DNA of 64,000 nucleotides, taken from positions 1-64,000 of the forward strand of contig JBDTRG010000121.1 of NCBI GenBank assembly GCA_039931775.1. Reading direction: 5' to 3'. Each line of letters starts with the position of its first letter. The first letter of the stretch is position 1. The position numbers and the translations under genes were made by a program. Below, one piece after another: positions 42,738-51,303 of this stretch. Source of the DNA: CAIWHR01 sp039931775. GTDB lineage: Bacteria; Pseudomonadota; Gammaproteobacteria; Burkholderiales; Casimicrobiaceae. Under the pieces are notes generated by a model that worked only from the letters and a program-made list of their open reading frames with translations, searched no databases and had not been told where the DNA came from.

Positions 42738-44378
42738 ATGACGGCCGTCCCGCCAACGAAGGTGCCCGGCGCACCGGATGCCGATGCCCAGGCGCAGCTC
42801 GTCGCCGGATTGCAGCGGTCGTTGTCAGCGGGCGCGGGAGCGCCGCGCGCGCGACTGATCGAGACGCACATTTCCTATGTCATTCTCGCCGAAGGATTCG
42901 CGTACAAGATCAAGAAGGCGGTGCGACTTCCATTCCTGGATTTTCGGACGCTCGCGGCACGACGATTCTATTGCGACGAGGAGGTGAGGCTCAACCGCAG
43001 GTACGCCCATGCGCTCTACCTCGACGTCATTTCGATCTCGGGTACCGTTGACGCACCCGTCATGGGGGGCGACGAAACACCCATCGAGTTCGCGGTCAGG
43101 ATGCGCGAATTTCCCCAGGCGGCTCTTGCGAGCGAGGCCCTGGCCCGCGGTGAGGTGACGCCCGCCGATGTCGACGCGCTCGCCGCGACGATCGCGGCCG
43201 CGCACGAGGTCGCCGGCATAGCGCCCGCCGGAGGGCCCTTCGGCGCACCGGATAGCATCCTAAGCATCGCCACGCAAAACTTCGCGCAGATCCGACCGCT
43301 GCTCGAGACCGGTGCCGAATTCGGCGAGCTCGATGCGCTACTGACGTGGACGACCGCCGAGCACGCTCGCCGGGCCGCCGTCATGGCCGGGCGCCGCGAC
43401 CAGGGCTTCGTCCGCGAGTGCCATGGCGACCTCCATCTCGGTAACATTGCATTCGTCGACGGAGTGCTCACCCTGTTCGACTGCATCGAATTCAACGAGG
43501 AAATGCGCTGGATCGATACCATGAGCGAGGTTGCATTCACCACGATGGACCTGCGCGACCGCGGCCGGTCCGATTTCTCGCATCGTTTTCTCGATCGCTA
43601 CCTCGGGCTCTGCGGCGACTACGCCGGTCTTGGCGTGCTGCGCTTCTACCTGGTCTATCGCGCCATGGTACGCGCCAAGATCGCCCGTATGCGCGCAGGG
43701 CAGCTGGACGCGGGCGAGGCGAAGACCGCGGCATTGGCGGACTATCGTGGCTACCTGCGCCTCGCCAACGGCTACACCGACGCGCCGGCACCCGCGATCG
43801 TGATCACGCACGGCCTCTCGGGGTCCGGCAAGACCCGATTGTCGCAGGCGCTGCTCGAACAGTCGGGCGCCGTTCGGATTCGCACCGACGTCGAGCGTAC
43901 CCGCACCTCCGGTCGGACCAAGGGCGCGCGCGAAGTGGCCGCAATCGAAGCCGGCGCTTACACGCCCGAGGCGACGAGGGCGACCTACGCGCACGTGGTC
44001 ATGCTGGCACGCTACGTGGTCGACGCCGGCTTCATCGCGATCATCGACGGGGCGTTCCTCATGCGTTGGCAGCGCCAGGCGTTCCGCGACCTGGCCCAGG
44101 AACTGGGTCTGCCGTTCGTGATCGTCAGCTTGGTCGCAAGCGTCGGGACATTGCGGGATCGCATCGCGCACCGCTTGCGCGACGGCACCGACGCATCGGA
44201 AGCCGACGCCGCGGTGCTCGAGCACCAACTTCGGACCAAGGAGCCACTGGACGCCGACGAGGCGTCCGACGTGGTTGTCTATGATAGCGAGGCACCGACC
44301 GACGCGGATGACGAACTCGCGCGGTTGAATCCGGTCCTCGACCGCTTCGGACCTGCGAAGCGCGGGCGAGCCGGATGA
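42738..44378 (+). CDS. Two-domain kinase: aminoglycoside-phosphotransferase-like plus P-loop ATPase
   Basis: 546 residues. The N-terminal half resembles APH/choline-kinase folds ('YKIKKAVRLPFLDF', catalytic 'ECHGDLHLGNI', 'LFDCIEFNEEMRWID'). The C-terminal part is a P-loop kinase ('THGLSGSGKTRLSQALLEQS', 'RIRTDVERTR'). Mycobacterium Rv2004c has the same architecture and belongs to the hypoxia (DosR) regulon; its substrate is unknown. ATG 42738 is favoured because it lies beyond the FNR box. Overlaps the DHH gene by 4 bp. Confidence 0.82.
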   Translation: MTAVPPTKVPGAPDADAQAQLVAGLQRSLSAGAGAPRARLIETHISYVILAEGFAYKIKKAVRLPFLDFRTLAARRFYCDEEVRLNRRYAHALYLDVISISGTVDAPVMGGDETPIEFAVRMREFPQAALASEALARGEVTPADVDALAATIAAAHEVAGIAPAGGPFGAPDSILSIATQNFAQIRPLLETGAEFGELDALLTWTTAEHARRAAVMAGRRDQGFVRECHGDLHLGNIAFVDGVLTLFDCIEFNEEMRWIDTMSEVAFTTMDLRDRGRSDFSHRFLDRYLGLCGDYAGLGVLRFYLVYRAMVRAKIARMRAGQLDAGEAKTAALADYRGYLRLANGYTDAPAPAIVITHGLSGSGKTRLSQALLEQSGAVRIRTDVERTRTSGRTKGAREVAAIEAGAYTPEATRATYAHVVMLARYVVDAGFIAIIDGAFLMRWQRQAFRDLAQELGLPFVIVSLVASVGTLRDRIAHRLRDGTDASEADAAVLEHQLRTKEPLDADEASDVVVYDSEAPTDADDELARLNPVLDRFGPAKRGRAG

Positions 44379-45358
44379 GCCACTTCGACGCCTTCAACGG
44401 CGACGCCGACGGCATCTGTTCGCTGTTGCAATTGCGCCTCGCCACGCCGCTCGATTCGGTGCTGGTCACCGGGGTCAAACGCGATGTCGCGCTGCTCAAA
44501 CGCGTCGCTGGCCAGCGCGGCGACTCGGTGACGGCCCTCGACATTTCCGTCGCCGTCAATCACGGCGCCTTGATGGCCCTCCTCGAGCGCGGCGTCACGG
44601 TCGAATACTTCGATCACCATTTCGCCGGCGAGCTGCCCGTACACGCGGGCGCTACCTTCCACATCGACACTTCTCCCACCGTGTGCACGGGGGTTCTCGT
44701 CGACCGCGCGCTCGAAGGCCGGCATCGCATCTGGGCAGTGGTCGCGGCGTTCGGCGACGACCTTGCCGACATTGCGCGCGCACTCTCCGCTCCGTTGGCC
44801 CTCGGCGAGGAGGAATTGGCCGAACTGCAGGAGCTCGGCGAATGCATCGCGTACAACGCTTATGGCGACACCGACGCGGACCTGCTGATCCACCCGTCGG
44901 CGCTGTATCGTCGCCTGCTGCAATGCGTGGATCCGTTTCGATTCACGCGCATCGATCCCCTGTTCGTCGAGATCTCGAGGACCCGGCAACAGGACCTCGA
45001 GCATGCCAGGAAAGTCCTTCCCGAGCGTTCGCTTTCCGGCGCAACCGTCTACGTGTTACCCGATGCGCCGTGGAGCCGACGCGTGCGCGGCGCGATCGGC
45101 AACGAACTCGCCAACGCTTCCCCGGACCGCGCGCATGCGATCCTGACCCCCAATGCGCAAGGCGGTTTCATGGTGAGCGTCCGGGCACCGCATGCGACGG
45201 GAACGGGGGCCGATACGCTGTGTCGTCAATTCCCGACGGGCGGCGGTCGCGCCCGGGCGGCAGGCGTCAATCACCTGCCGAAAGATCGGCTTCCGGAATT
45301 CATCGAACGATTCGATCGCGCCTTTCACTTCGGCGGAGAGCAATCGGGCCGCGACTAG
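44375..45358 (+). CDS. DHH-family phosphoesterase-like protein
   Basis: 327 residues. 'FDAFNGDADGICSLLQL', 'ALDISVAVNHG' and 'VEYFDHHFAGELP' are the DHH metal-binding motifs; 'FPTGGGRARAAGVNHLP' is a DHHA1-like C-terminus. DHH proteins hydrolyse nanoRNA, cyclic dinucleotides or pyrophosphate; the substrate here is unknown. It is co-translated with the kinase. Its stop overlaps that of the convergent synthetase (CTAG). Confidence 0.82.
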   Translation: MSHFDAFNGDADGICSLLQLRLATPLDSVLVTGVKRDVALLKRVAGQRGDSVTALDISVAVNHGALMALLERGVTVEYFDHHFAGELPVHAGATFHIDTSPTVCTGVLVDRALEGRHRIWAVVAAFGDDLADIARALSAPLALGEEELAELQELGECIAYNAYGDTDADLLIHPSALYRRLLQCVDPFRFTRIDPLFVEISRTRQQDLEHARKVLPERSLSGATVYVLPDAPWSRRVRGAIGNELANASPDRAHAILTPNAQGGFMVSVRAPHATGTGADTLCRQFPTGGGRARAAGVNHLPKDRLPEFIERFDRAFHFGGEQSGRD

Positions 45359-46929
45359 CCGATGGGTGGAGCAGGCAAACCACGGCCCTTCGCGGGTGAG
45401 TCACCTCCGCCCAGCACTTCCGCCCGGAGCTGCTCGCGAAGTGCAGTCTTCAGCACCTTCCCGTAGTTGTTCTTCGGCAGGCTGTCGACGAAGTAATACG
45501 TGCGCGGCCGCTTGTAGCGCGCGATGGCGCCAAGGCACAGGCGATCTAGCTCGGCGGCAACGACCGTCGCACCCGGACGCGGCACGACGAACGCGACCGG
45601 CTCCTCGCCCCAATCCGGGTGCGGCCGACCGACGACCGACGCTTCGAGCACCTGCTCGTGGCGCAGCAGGACCTCCTCGATCTCGCGCGGATAGATGTTC
45701 GACCCGCCGGAGATCAGCAGGTCCTTGGCGCGATCCTTGAGCGTCAGATAGCCGCGCTCATCCAGGCTGCCGAGATCGCCCGTATGCAGCCAACCGCCGC
45801 GCAGCGCATCGGCACTTGCCTGCGGGTTGTTCCAGTAGCCGCTCATCACGCAGTCGCTGCGGGTGACGATTTCGCCCGTCTCGCCGGTCGCCACCTCGCG
45901 ATCGCTCTCGTCGACGACGCGGACATCGACCAGCGTGCGCGCCACTCCGCAGGTGTGCAGCACGGCCTCGCGATGATCGTTTCGGCCGAGCGCCGTGATC
46001 GTCATCGGCGTCTCGCCCTGTCCGAAGATCTGCGCCAGTCTTGGGCCGAGCACCGCCAGCGAACTGCGGAGGTCCTCGACGTACATCGGGCCGCCGCCGT
46101 ACACGATCGTGCGCAGGTTCGCGGTGTTCGCGCCGCCTGCCTGGGCGGCCAGCGTCAGCCGTTTCAGCATCGTCGGCGCCGCGAAGAACGACACGTTGCG
46201 ATGGCAGACAATGAGGTCGAGCACTTCGGCGGGATCGAATGAAACCTCTTCGCAGATCACCTGCCTGCCCGCCTGAGCGATGCTCGGCAGCGCATAGAGG
46301 CCCGCGCCATGCGAAAGCGCGGCAGGATGCAGCATTGCGTCGCCGGGACCGATCGTGTCGATATCGGCAAAATAGGCCTGCGTCATGAAGCCCAGGTTGC
46401 GATGGGTGAGCGTGGCGCCCTTCGGCCGCCCCGTCGTGCCGCTGGTGTAGAAGATCCAGGCCGGCTCGTCGGGGTGTACGTCCACGCAGGCCATCGGCTG
46501 CGCGCCAGCGTCGACGAGGCCCGCAAACAGCGCATCGCCGGTGCCGACGACATGGCGGAGCGAATCGACTTCACGCTCCATGCCATCGAGCGCAGATGCG
46601 AGGTCGTCGGTAACGAAGCATATCTGCGCCCCGGCATTGTCGAGGATGTAGCGAATCTCCTGGCGATGGAGGCGGAAATTCAACGGAACCGCGCAGAGGC
46701 CCGCGTGCCATGTCGCAAACAGCACCAGCAGGAATTCCGGGCAGTTGCGCATGGCGAGCGCGACGCGAGCGCCGGGTTGCAGGCCCAGTCCGTCGCGCAT
46801 CGCGCGCGCAAGACGTGCCACCCTAGCTGCGAGCTCCCGGTAGGTCGCGAGGTCGGCACGACCGACTCCGATGGCGATGGCGTCGGGATGCGTGGCGCCG
46901 GAGCGCGCGAGCAAGCGGGCGATGTTCAC
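45355..46929 (-). CDS. AMP-forming acyl-CoA synthetase
   Basis: 524 residues, ANL superfamily: AMP-binding loop 'IFYTSGTTGRPKGATLTHRN', 'IFGQGETPMTITALG', 'GWLHTGDLGSLDERGYL' and the C-terminal 'KNNYGKVLKTALREQL' with the catalytic lysine. It activates a carboxylic acid to its acyl-CoA; the substrate (fatty or aromatic acid) is not readable. GTG start at 46929. 34 bp after the methyltransferase gene, same strand. Confidence 0.87.
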   Translation of the reverse strand: MNIARLLARSGATHPDAIAIGVGRADLATYRELAARVARLARAMRDGLGLQPGARVALAMRNCPEFLLVLFATWHAGLCAVPLNFRLHRQEIRYILDNAGAQICFVTDDLASALDGMEREVDSLRHVVGTGDALFAGLVDAGAQPMACVDVHPDEPAWIFYTSGTTGRPKGATLTHRNLGFMTQAYFADIDTIGPGDAMLHPAALSHGAGLYALPSIAQAGRQVICEEVSFDPAEVLDLIVCHRNVSFFAAPTMLKRLTLAAQAGGANTANLRTIVYGGGPMYVEDLRSSLAVLGPRLAQIFGQGETPMTITALGRNDHREAVLHTCGVARTLVDVRVVDESDREVATGETGEIVTRSDCVMSGYWNNPQASADALRGGWLHTGDLGSLDERGYLTLKDRAKDLLISGGSNIYPREIEEVLLRHEQVLEASVVGRPHPDWGEEPVAFVVPRPGATVVAAELDRLCLGAIARYKRPRTYYFVDSLPKNNYGKVLKTALREQLRAEVLGGGDSPAKGRGLPAPPIG

Positions 46930-46963
46930 GATTGCCTCGCCGGCCGTTGTGCGATGAGAAGGC

Positions 46964-47827
46964 TCAGGGATTTCGCGCGGTGACGAACCAGGTGCTCGAT
47001 GGTCCCCATACCCCTTCGCTGCGCGCATACCGCGCCAGCGTTTCCCGAAGCGCTGCGACGACCTCCGGCTTGCGCTTTTGCCCTTCCTCCCCCGCAAGGC
47101 GAATGATTTCGCCGGCCGGGCCGAGCGCCATCGCGAACTCCACGGCCTCGGCAAGGTCGCTGCCGATGCAGATGTCCGCATCGAAGCGCTCGAACGCGAT
47201 GCGATCGAAGCCTGAGCTGCGCAGCATCGTGCTGACCATGTCCGGGCCTGCCATCGAGAACGGCCCCGGTCCGCAATGCACCTGGTCGGTCTCCTCGTGC
47301 GAGACGACCGGGACGATCTGCCTGACGCGAAGCTCGGCGTCGTGGAGCCACGGATTTTCCTCTCGGCGGCGCCAGACCACCATGGTGAACTCGCCGCCCG
47401 GCTTCAACGCCTTGCGGATATTGCGCAATGCGGCACCGGGCGACATGAAGAACATCGTCCCGAATCGGGAGAATGCGTAATCGTAGGGTCCCCGGAGGTC
47501 TTCCCTCTGCACGTCGGCGACGAAGAACGACGTGTTGCCGACGCCTGCGTCGCGCACTTCCTTTTCGCAAGCGCGAATGAAATTTTCGGCGCAGTCGACG
47601 CCGACGGCATTGCCTTTCGAACCGACGCGCTTCGCGATGAGGCGCGTGCTGTCGCCGAATCCGCAGCCGACGTCGAGCACGCGCGAGCCTTCGGGGTAGG
47701 GATGCCGGGCGAGCACCTCGTTGCTGTGCGCCGCGAGACCGTCGATCAGCAGGTGCTTGAAGCGGCAGAACTTGTCGAAGAGGATCGTGTTCCACGCTTC
47801 GATGACGACATCGTTTTGTCCCGCCAT
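46964..47827 (-). CDS. SAM-dependent class I methyltransferase
   Basis: 287 residues. Motif I 'VLDVGCGFGDSTRLIA', acidic 'VGVDCAENFI', 'FVADVQREDL' and 'ALKPGGEFTMVVWRRRE' define a UbiE/COQ5-like class I fold. Substrate unknown. First gene of a two-gene unit with the acyl-CoA synthetase. Confidence 0.83.
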   Translation of the reverse strand: MAGQNDVVIEAWNTILFDKFCRFKHLLIDGLAAHSNEVLARHPYPEGSRVLDVGCGFGDSTRLIAKRVGSKGNAVGVDCAENFIRACEKEVRDAGVGNTSFFVADVQREDLRGPYDYAFSRFGTMFFMSPGAALRNIRKALKPGGEFTMVVWRRREENPWLHDAELRVRQIVPVVSHEETDQVHCGPGPFSMAGPDMVSTMLRSSGFDRIAFERFDADICIGSDLAEAVEFAMALGPAGEIIRLAGEEGQKRKPEVVAALRETLARYARSEGVWGPSSTWFVTARNP

Positions 47828-47915
47828 GGCCCACCCTCACCGTTTGCTTCGACGTCGCGGTCCATTCTAGCGGCCGCGACCGGAGCGACCCGGCGGCGGG
47901 ACCCGAGTCGCGTTG

Positions 47916-48839
47916 CTATTTCGGCGGCGCGACCTTTGTCCAGCTCGAATCCGGGTTGTAGGTCGTGATGGCGCGCACCGCCGTGCCCGTTTCCGGCCCG
48001 AGATCCTTCTGGTACACGGTGCCGTCGCGGCTCACGATGAACGTCATCACGCCGGTGTCGTCGTACTTGGCGGGCCAGGCGACCAGCGCGTAGCCCTCGG
48101 TCATGCGGCCATTCTTGATGTAGCCCTTCGCGCCACCGGGTGCGTCCTTGCCCTGCGAGGTCAGAATCCGGTACGCATAGCCGTGGTACGGCTGCCCCAC
48201 CCTGGCTTCGGCGAACTCCGGGCCGAGGGGGCTCTCGTCCTCTCCCGGCAACGATGCCCAGTACAGGCCGTCGTGCTTCCCGGCGGTCGACAGGCCCTTC
48301 TGCGCGAATTCCTTCACGCCGTCGCCGTTGCGATCCCGGGTGAAATACTCCTCCTGCGCATCCGTATAGGCGAGCGCGACCTGGATCGCCGCGAGCTCGT
48401 TGCGGCCGATGCGGCGCGTGCGCATCTCATCCGGCGCCCCCGACACGTCGAAACGCCATCCGGCCGCGGTCTTCACGATCGGGATCGGCATTGTCCAGCC
48501 GCGGGTACCCGCCCCGAGGAACGCCTTGTCCGCACCGGCGGGGACGATCTTGTGCGCCTTCGCCCACGCTTCCAGGAAATTGGTGATGTCGTCCTCGGCG
48601 ACGGAGCCCTTCGGGATGTACTTGCCCCAATCGGGACCGACGACGACTTTCACGGCGTCCCAGTCGTGTCGCGACATCCCGTCTACCAGCGCATCCGCCG
48701 CCGCTTCGGGGGTCGGAAACGCCTGCTGTCCGGCGGCGGCCGACGCCATCACCAACAATCCCGCGAGAAGGACCCCACGGATGCGAGCCGCTGCACCGCT
48801 CTGCGTTTTGTTCGGGCTGCTCATGTCATTGCGCTCCAT
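47916..48839 (-). CDS. DUF2950 secreted protein
   Basis: 307 residues: N-terminal signal peptide ('GVLLAGLLVMASAAAGQQAF'), then DUF2950 features 'TPEAAADALVDGMSRHD', 'YFTRDRNGDGVKEFAQK' and 'AKYDDTGVMTFIVSRDGTVY'. Function unknown. It sits 1 bp after the DUF3300 gene, and the two families commonly co-occur. A GGGAGG ribosome-binding site inside the DUF3300 end supports the ATG at 48839; ATG 48824 is an alternative. Confidence 0.85.
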   Translation of the reverse strand: MERNDMSSPNKTQSGAAARIRGVLLAGLLVMASAAAGQQAFPTPEAAADALVDGMSRHDWDAVKVVVGPDWGKYIPKGSVAEDDITNFLEAWAKAHKIVPAGADKAFLGAGTRGWTMPIPIVKTAAGWRFDVSGAPDEMRTRRIGRNELAAIQVALAYTDAQEEYFTRDRNGDGVKEFAQKGLSTAGKHDGLYWASLPGEDESPLGPEFAEARVGQPYHGYAYRILTSQGKDAPGGAKGYIKNGRMTEGYALVAWPAKYDDTGVMTFIVSRDGTVYQKDLGPETGTAVRAITTYNPDSSWTKVAPPK

Positions 48840-48840
48840 G

Positions 48841-50256
48841 TCATCGCCTCCCGCCGCCGCCACCGCCGCGTCCACCGCCGCCGCCTCCACCGCCGCGGGC
48901 GCCACCGCCGCCGCTCGGCCGGGACGCGCCGCCTCCGCTGGGCCGCTGGGCACCACCCGAACTGGTGCGCTGCGTCTGCTGCGGCCGCTGCTGCGCGGCC
49001 TGGCGGCTGGACGCGCCGCGGTCGGCCTGCTGTCGCGCCTGGGCGTCACCCGCGCCACGGAGCGCGTTGTCGTGACTCGCCGATTGGGCCCTCTGCTGCG
49101 CGGCGCTGCGATCAGCCGACTGTGCACGCTCGCGCGCAGCGTTTCCGCCTGCCGCTCCGCTGCGGTCCATGCCCTGCGCGCGATCGCGCGCGCCGCTTGC
49201 CCCGCCATCGCGGCTCGCCGCCTGCGCCCGGTCGCGAGCCGACCCTTCCGTGTTAACCCCACGCGACTGCATCGACTGCGCAGCGCGCTCGCGGCTCGCG
49301 TCGCGGCTCGCGTCCTTGCCGCGGTACTGCTCGCGACCGGCCGCCGCGTTCTTGCGCTCGAGGTTCTGCCGGGTCGCGTTGCCGCCGCGGTAGTCGGTCT
49401 GCCGGTGCTGGGGATTGTGATTCCAGTTGCTGCGGTTGCCGTTGTTGTTGATTCGATTGTTGACGTTGATGTTGTTGTAGCGATTTACGTTGATGTTGAC
49501 GTCGCCGCGTCCCCAGTTGCAGCCGCCCCACAGCGCGTTCGAGATGCCGATGCCCACACCCCACGCGATGCCGGTGGCGATCGTCCGCGAGAACCAGTAG
49601 CCGGGCGGCGGCGGGTAGTAGTACGGCGGATACGCCGGGTACAGCCACGGTCCGTAAACCACCGCGGGGTTGTACGCCGGCACGTAGACGACCGTCGGCT
49701 GCGCTGGCTCGATCACGATGTACTGGATCTGCGGCGGCGCCTGCTGCACCACGGTGGTCGTCGTCGCCGGCGGAGGCGCCGCCTCCATGGAGACTTTGAC
49801 CTGCTCGTTCGACTTCAGGTTGCCGGCCTTCTGCGCCTGCTGCCGCAGCCGCTGCACAGAATTCATCACGTCCTCGGGCTGCGCGAGGAAGGCGTCGCCG
49901 ATGTTCTTGACCCAGTCCTTCTTGTCGCCCAGCGTGATCAGTACCTCCGGGAACGCGACCATCGATTGCACGCTGGGATCCCACGGCTCGTTCTCGACCA
50001 TCTTCACGGCGTCGTCGCCCTTGGCATCCGGATGCGCCTTCGACCACTGGTACGCCAGCGCGAATTCGTCCGGATAGGTCGTGGCCATGAACAGTTGCGC
50101 CAGCAGCGAGTCCGGATAGAGCGCGACCTGCGCCGTCATCTGGTCGAGCTGCTCCTTGCTGAACGGCTTCGCGTCCTGCGCCGCGGCGACGAGCGGTAGG
50201 GTCAGCAGAACGGCGGCCGCGACTCGGAACAACCAAGCTATGGGGTGAACTCGCAC
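48841..50256 (-). CDS. DUF3300 secreted protein with Asn- and Gly-rich tail
   Basis: 471 residues. Signal peptide (1-26), then the DUF3300 core ('LDQMTAQVALYPDSLLAQLF', 'YPDEFALAYQWSKAHPDA', 'VAFPEVLITLGDKKDWV'). After a Tyr/Pro-rich stretch ('AYPPYYYPPPPGYW') there is an Asn-rich segment ('NVNRYNNINVNNRINNNGN'), a long RAQ/DRS-rich repeat region and a C-terminal Gly/Arg tail. The second half is low-complexity and probably disordered. Role unknown, probably envelope-associated. GTG start at 50256. Confidence 0.85.
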   Translation of the reverse strand: MRVHPIAWLFRVAAAVLLTLPLVAAAQDAKPFSKEQLDQMTAQVALYPDSLLAQLFMATTYPDEFALAYQWSKAHPDAKGDDAVKMVENEPWDPSVQSMVAFPEVLITLGDKKDWVKNIGDAFLAQPEDVMNSVQRLRQQAQKAGNLKSNEQVKVSMEAAPPPATTTTVVQQAPPQIQYIVIEPAQPTVVYVPAYNPAVVYGPWLYPAYPPYYYPPPPGYWFSRTIATGIAWGVGIGISNALWGGCNWGRGDVNINVNRYNNINVNNRINNNGNRSNWNHNPQHRQTDYRGGNATRQNLERKNAAAGREQYRGKDASRDASRERAAQSMQSRGVNTEGSARDRAQAASRDGGASGARDRAQGMDRSGAAGGNAARERAQSADRSAAQQRAQSASHDNALRGAGDAQARQQADRGASSRQAAQQRPQQTQRTSSGGAQRPSGGGASRPSGGGGARGGGGGGGGRGGGGGGRR

Positions 50257-50485
50257 AACGGCTCCTTCTCAACGAATGACCGAACCCGCCACCCAGATCC
50301 TGAGATCCTTGCGCGGATGAACGGCCCACGATGCGCGGCAGATCGAAGACCGTCTGCGTCTGCGTCTCCGCATGCGCGTTGCAATCGCAATTGTACTTCA
50401 GCTCTTCGCCGGCGCGGGGGCCAAGGATCCGGTGTCCGGTTTGTTCGCCCGACGAAAGCCTGGCGACGCTTCCGATTCGACCCTT

Positions 50486-50529
50486 TTGTGACCCAGGTCA
50501 CGAACCGCCGCAGCGCTGCGAACTATTCT
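50486..50529 (+). promoter_or_regulatory. CRP/HcpR-like operator and -10 before the DUF2892 gene
   Basis: TTGTGAC-CCAG-GTCACGA at 50486-50503, containing the 14-bp inverted repeat GTGACC-CA-GGTCAC, with TATTCT at 50524-50529. The site centre is 41.5 bp before the implied start near 50536, which is class II geometry for a CRP-family activator. The half-site GTGAC differs from the FNR boxes elsewhere. The rest of the 307-bp gap 50257-50563 shows nothing else to me. Confidence 0.6.
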
Positions 50530-50563
50530 GTACGCGTCATCCAACAGAAGCGGGGAGCGCATC

Positions 50564-50749
50564 ATGACTGCAAACGTCGGCAACATCGACCGAGGCGTGC
50601 GGATCGTCCTCGGCCTCGCGATCCTCGGCCTGTTTTTCGTTCTCGAAGGCAACGACCGGTGGTGGGCGCTGATCGGGCTGCCGCTCGTCGGTACCGGCCT
50701 GATTCGCTGGTGTCCGGCCTACCTGCCGTTCAACATCCATACCCGCTAG
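50564..50749 (+). CDS. DUF2892 small membrane protein
   Basis: 61 residues with two hydrophobic segments: 'MTANVGNIDRGVRIVLGLAI' (classic DUF2892/YgaP-type start) and 'WWALIGLPLVGTGLIRWCPA'. Function unknown; related domains are attached to rhodanese proteins. 27 bp before the CMD gene, likely co-transcribed. Confidence 0.85.
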   Translation: MTANVGNIDRGVRIVLGLAILGLFFVLEGNDRWWALIGLPLVGTGLIRWCPAYLPFNIHTR

Positions 50750-50776
50750 AACGTCGGCCTGCCGGAGGCGACAACC

Positions 50777-51124
50777 ATGACGAAGGTTTATCGCGACATC
50801 GCACGTTCGATTTCGACGTCGGTGCGGAAATTGCGCGCCGGCATTCCGGAGACGATGAAGGGCTTCGACGCGATGTCCAACTCCGCACTGCGCGAAGGTG
50901 CGCTGTCCGAAAAGACGAAGGAGCTGATCGCGCTCGCGATCGGCGTCGCCGGACATTGCGACGGTTGCATCGCGTTTCATCTGAAGGCGCTGATCAGATT
51001 GGGCGTGACGAGGACCGAAATCGAGGAAGGACTCGGCGTCGCGATCTACATGGGCGGCGGCCCGTCGCTGATGTACGCCGCCGATGCGCTGACCGCGTTC
51101 GAGGAGCTGTCGGCCGCGAATTGA
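50777..51124 (+). CDS. Carboxymuconolactone decarboxylase/AhpD-like protein
   Basis: 115 residues. 'LSEKTKELIALAIGVAGHCD' leads into the redox motif C-D-G-C ('HCDGCIAFHLKALIRLG'), as in AhpD-like CMD proteins that act in thiol-peroxide chemistry. Downstream of DUF2892 under a CRP-family-like site. Confidence 0.87.
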   Translation: MTKVYRDIARSISTSVRKLRAGIPETMKGFDAMSNSALREGALSEKTKELIALAIGVAGHCDGCIAFHLKALIRLGVTRTEIEEGLGVAIYMGGGPSLMYAADALTAFEELSAAN

Positions 51125-51303
51125 TTGGGGTCCGGGACCAGGCGCGGGTCCGGGGGACGCGCATGTCGGAAATCTGAGCGCGGCAAATCGCGCAGGCGTG
51201 CGCTGGCCGCGATCGACGACGTCCGCCGCGTCGACGTGGCAGGCGATAATGCGCCCACGGGGCGCGCGTTTGCTCGTCTCGTTCCGCGTCGAGAGGGGCC
51301 GCG

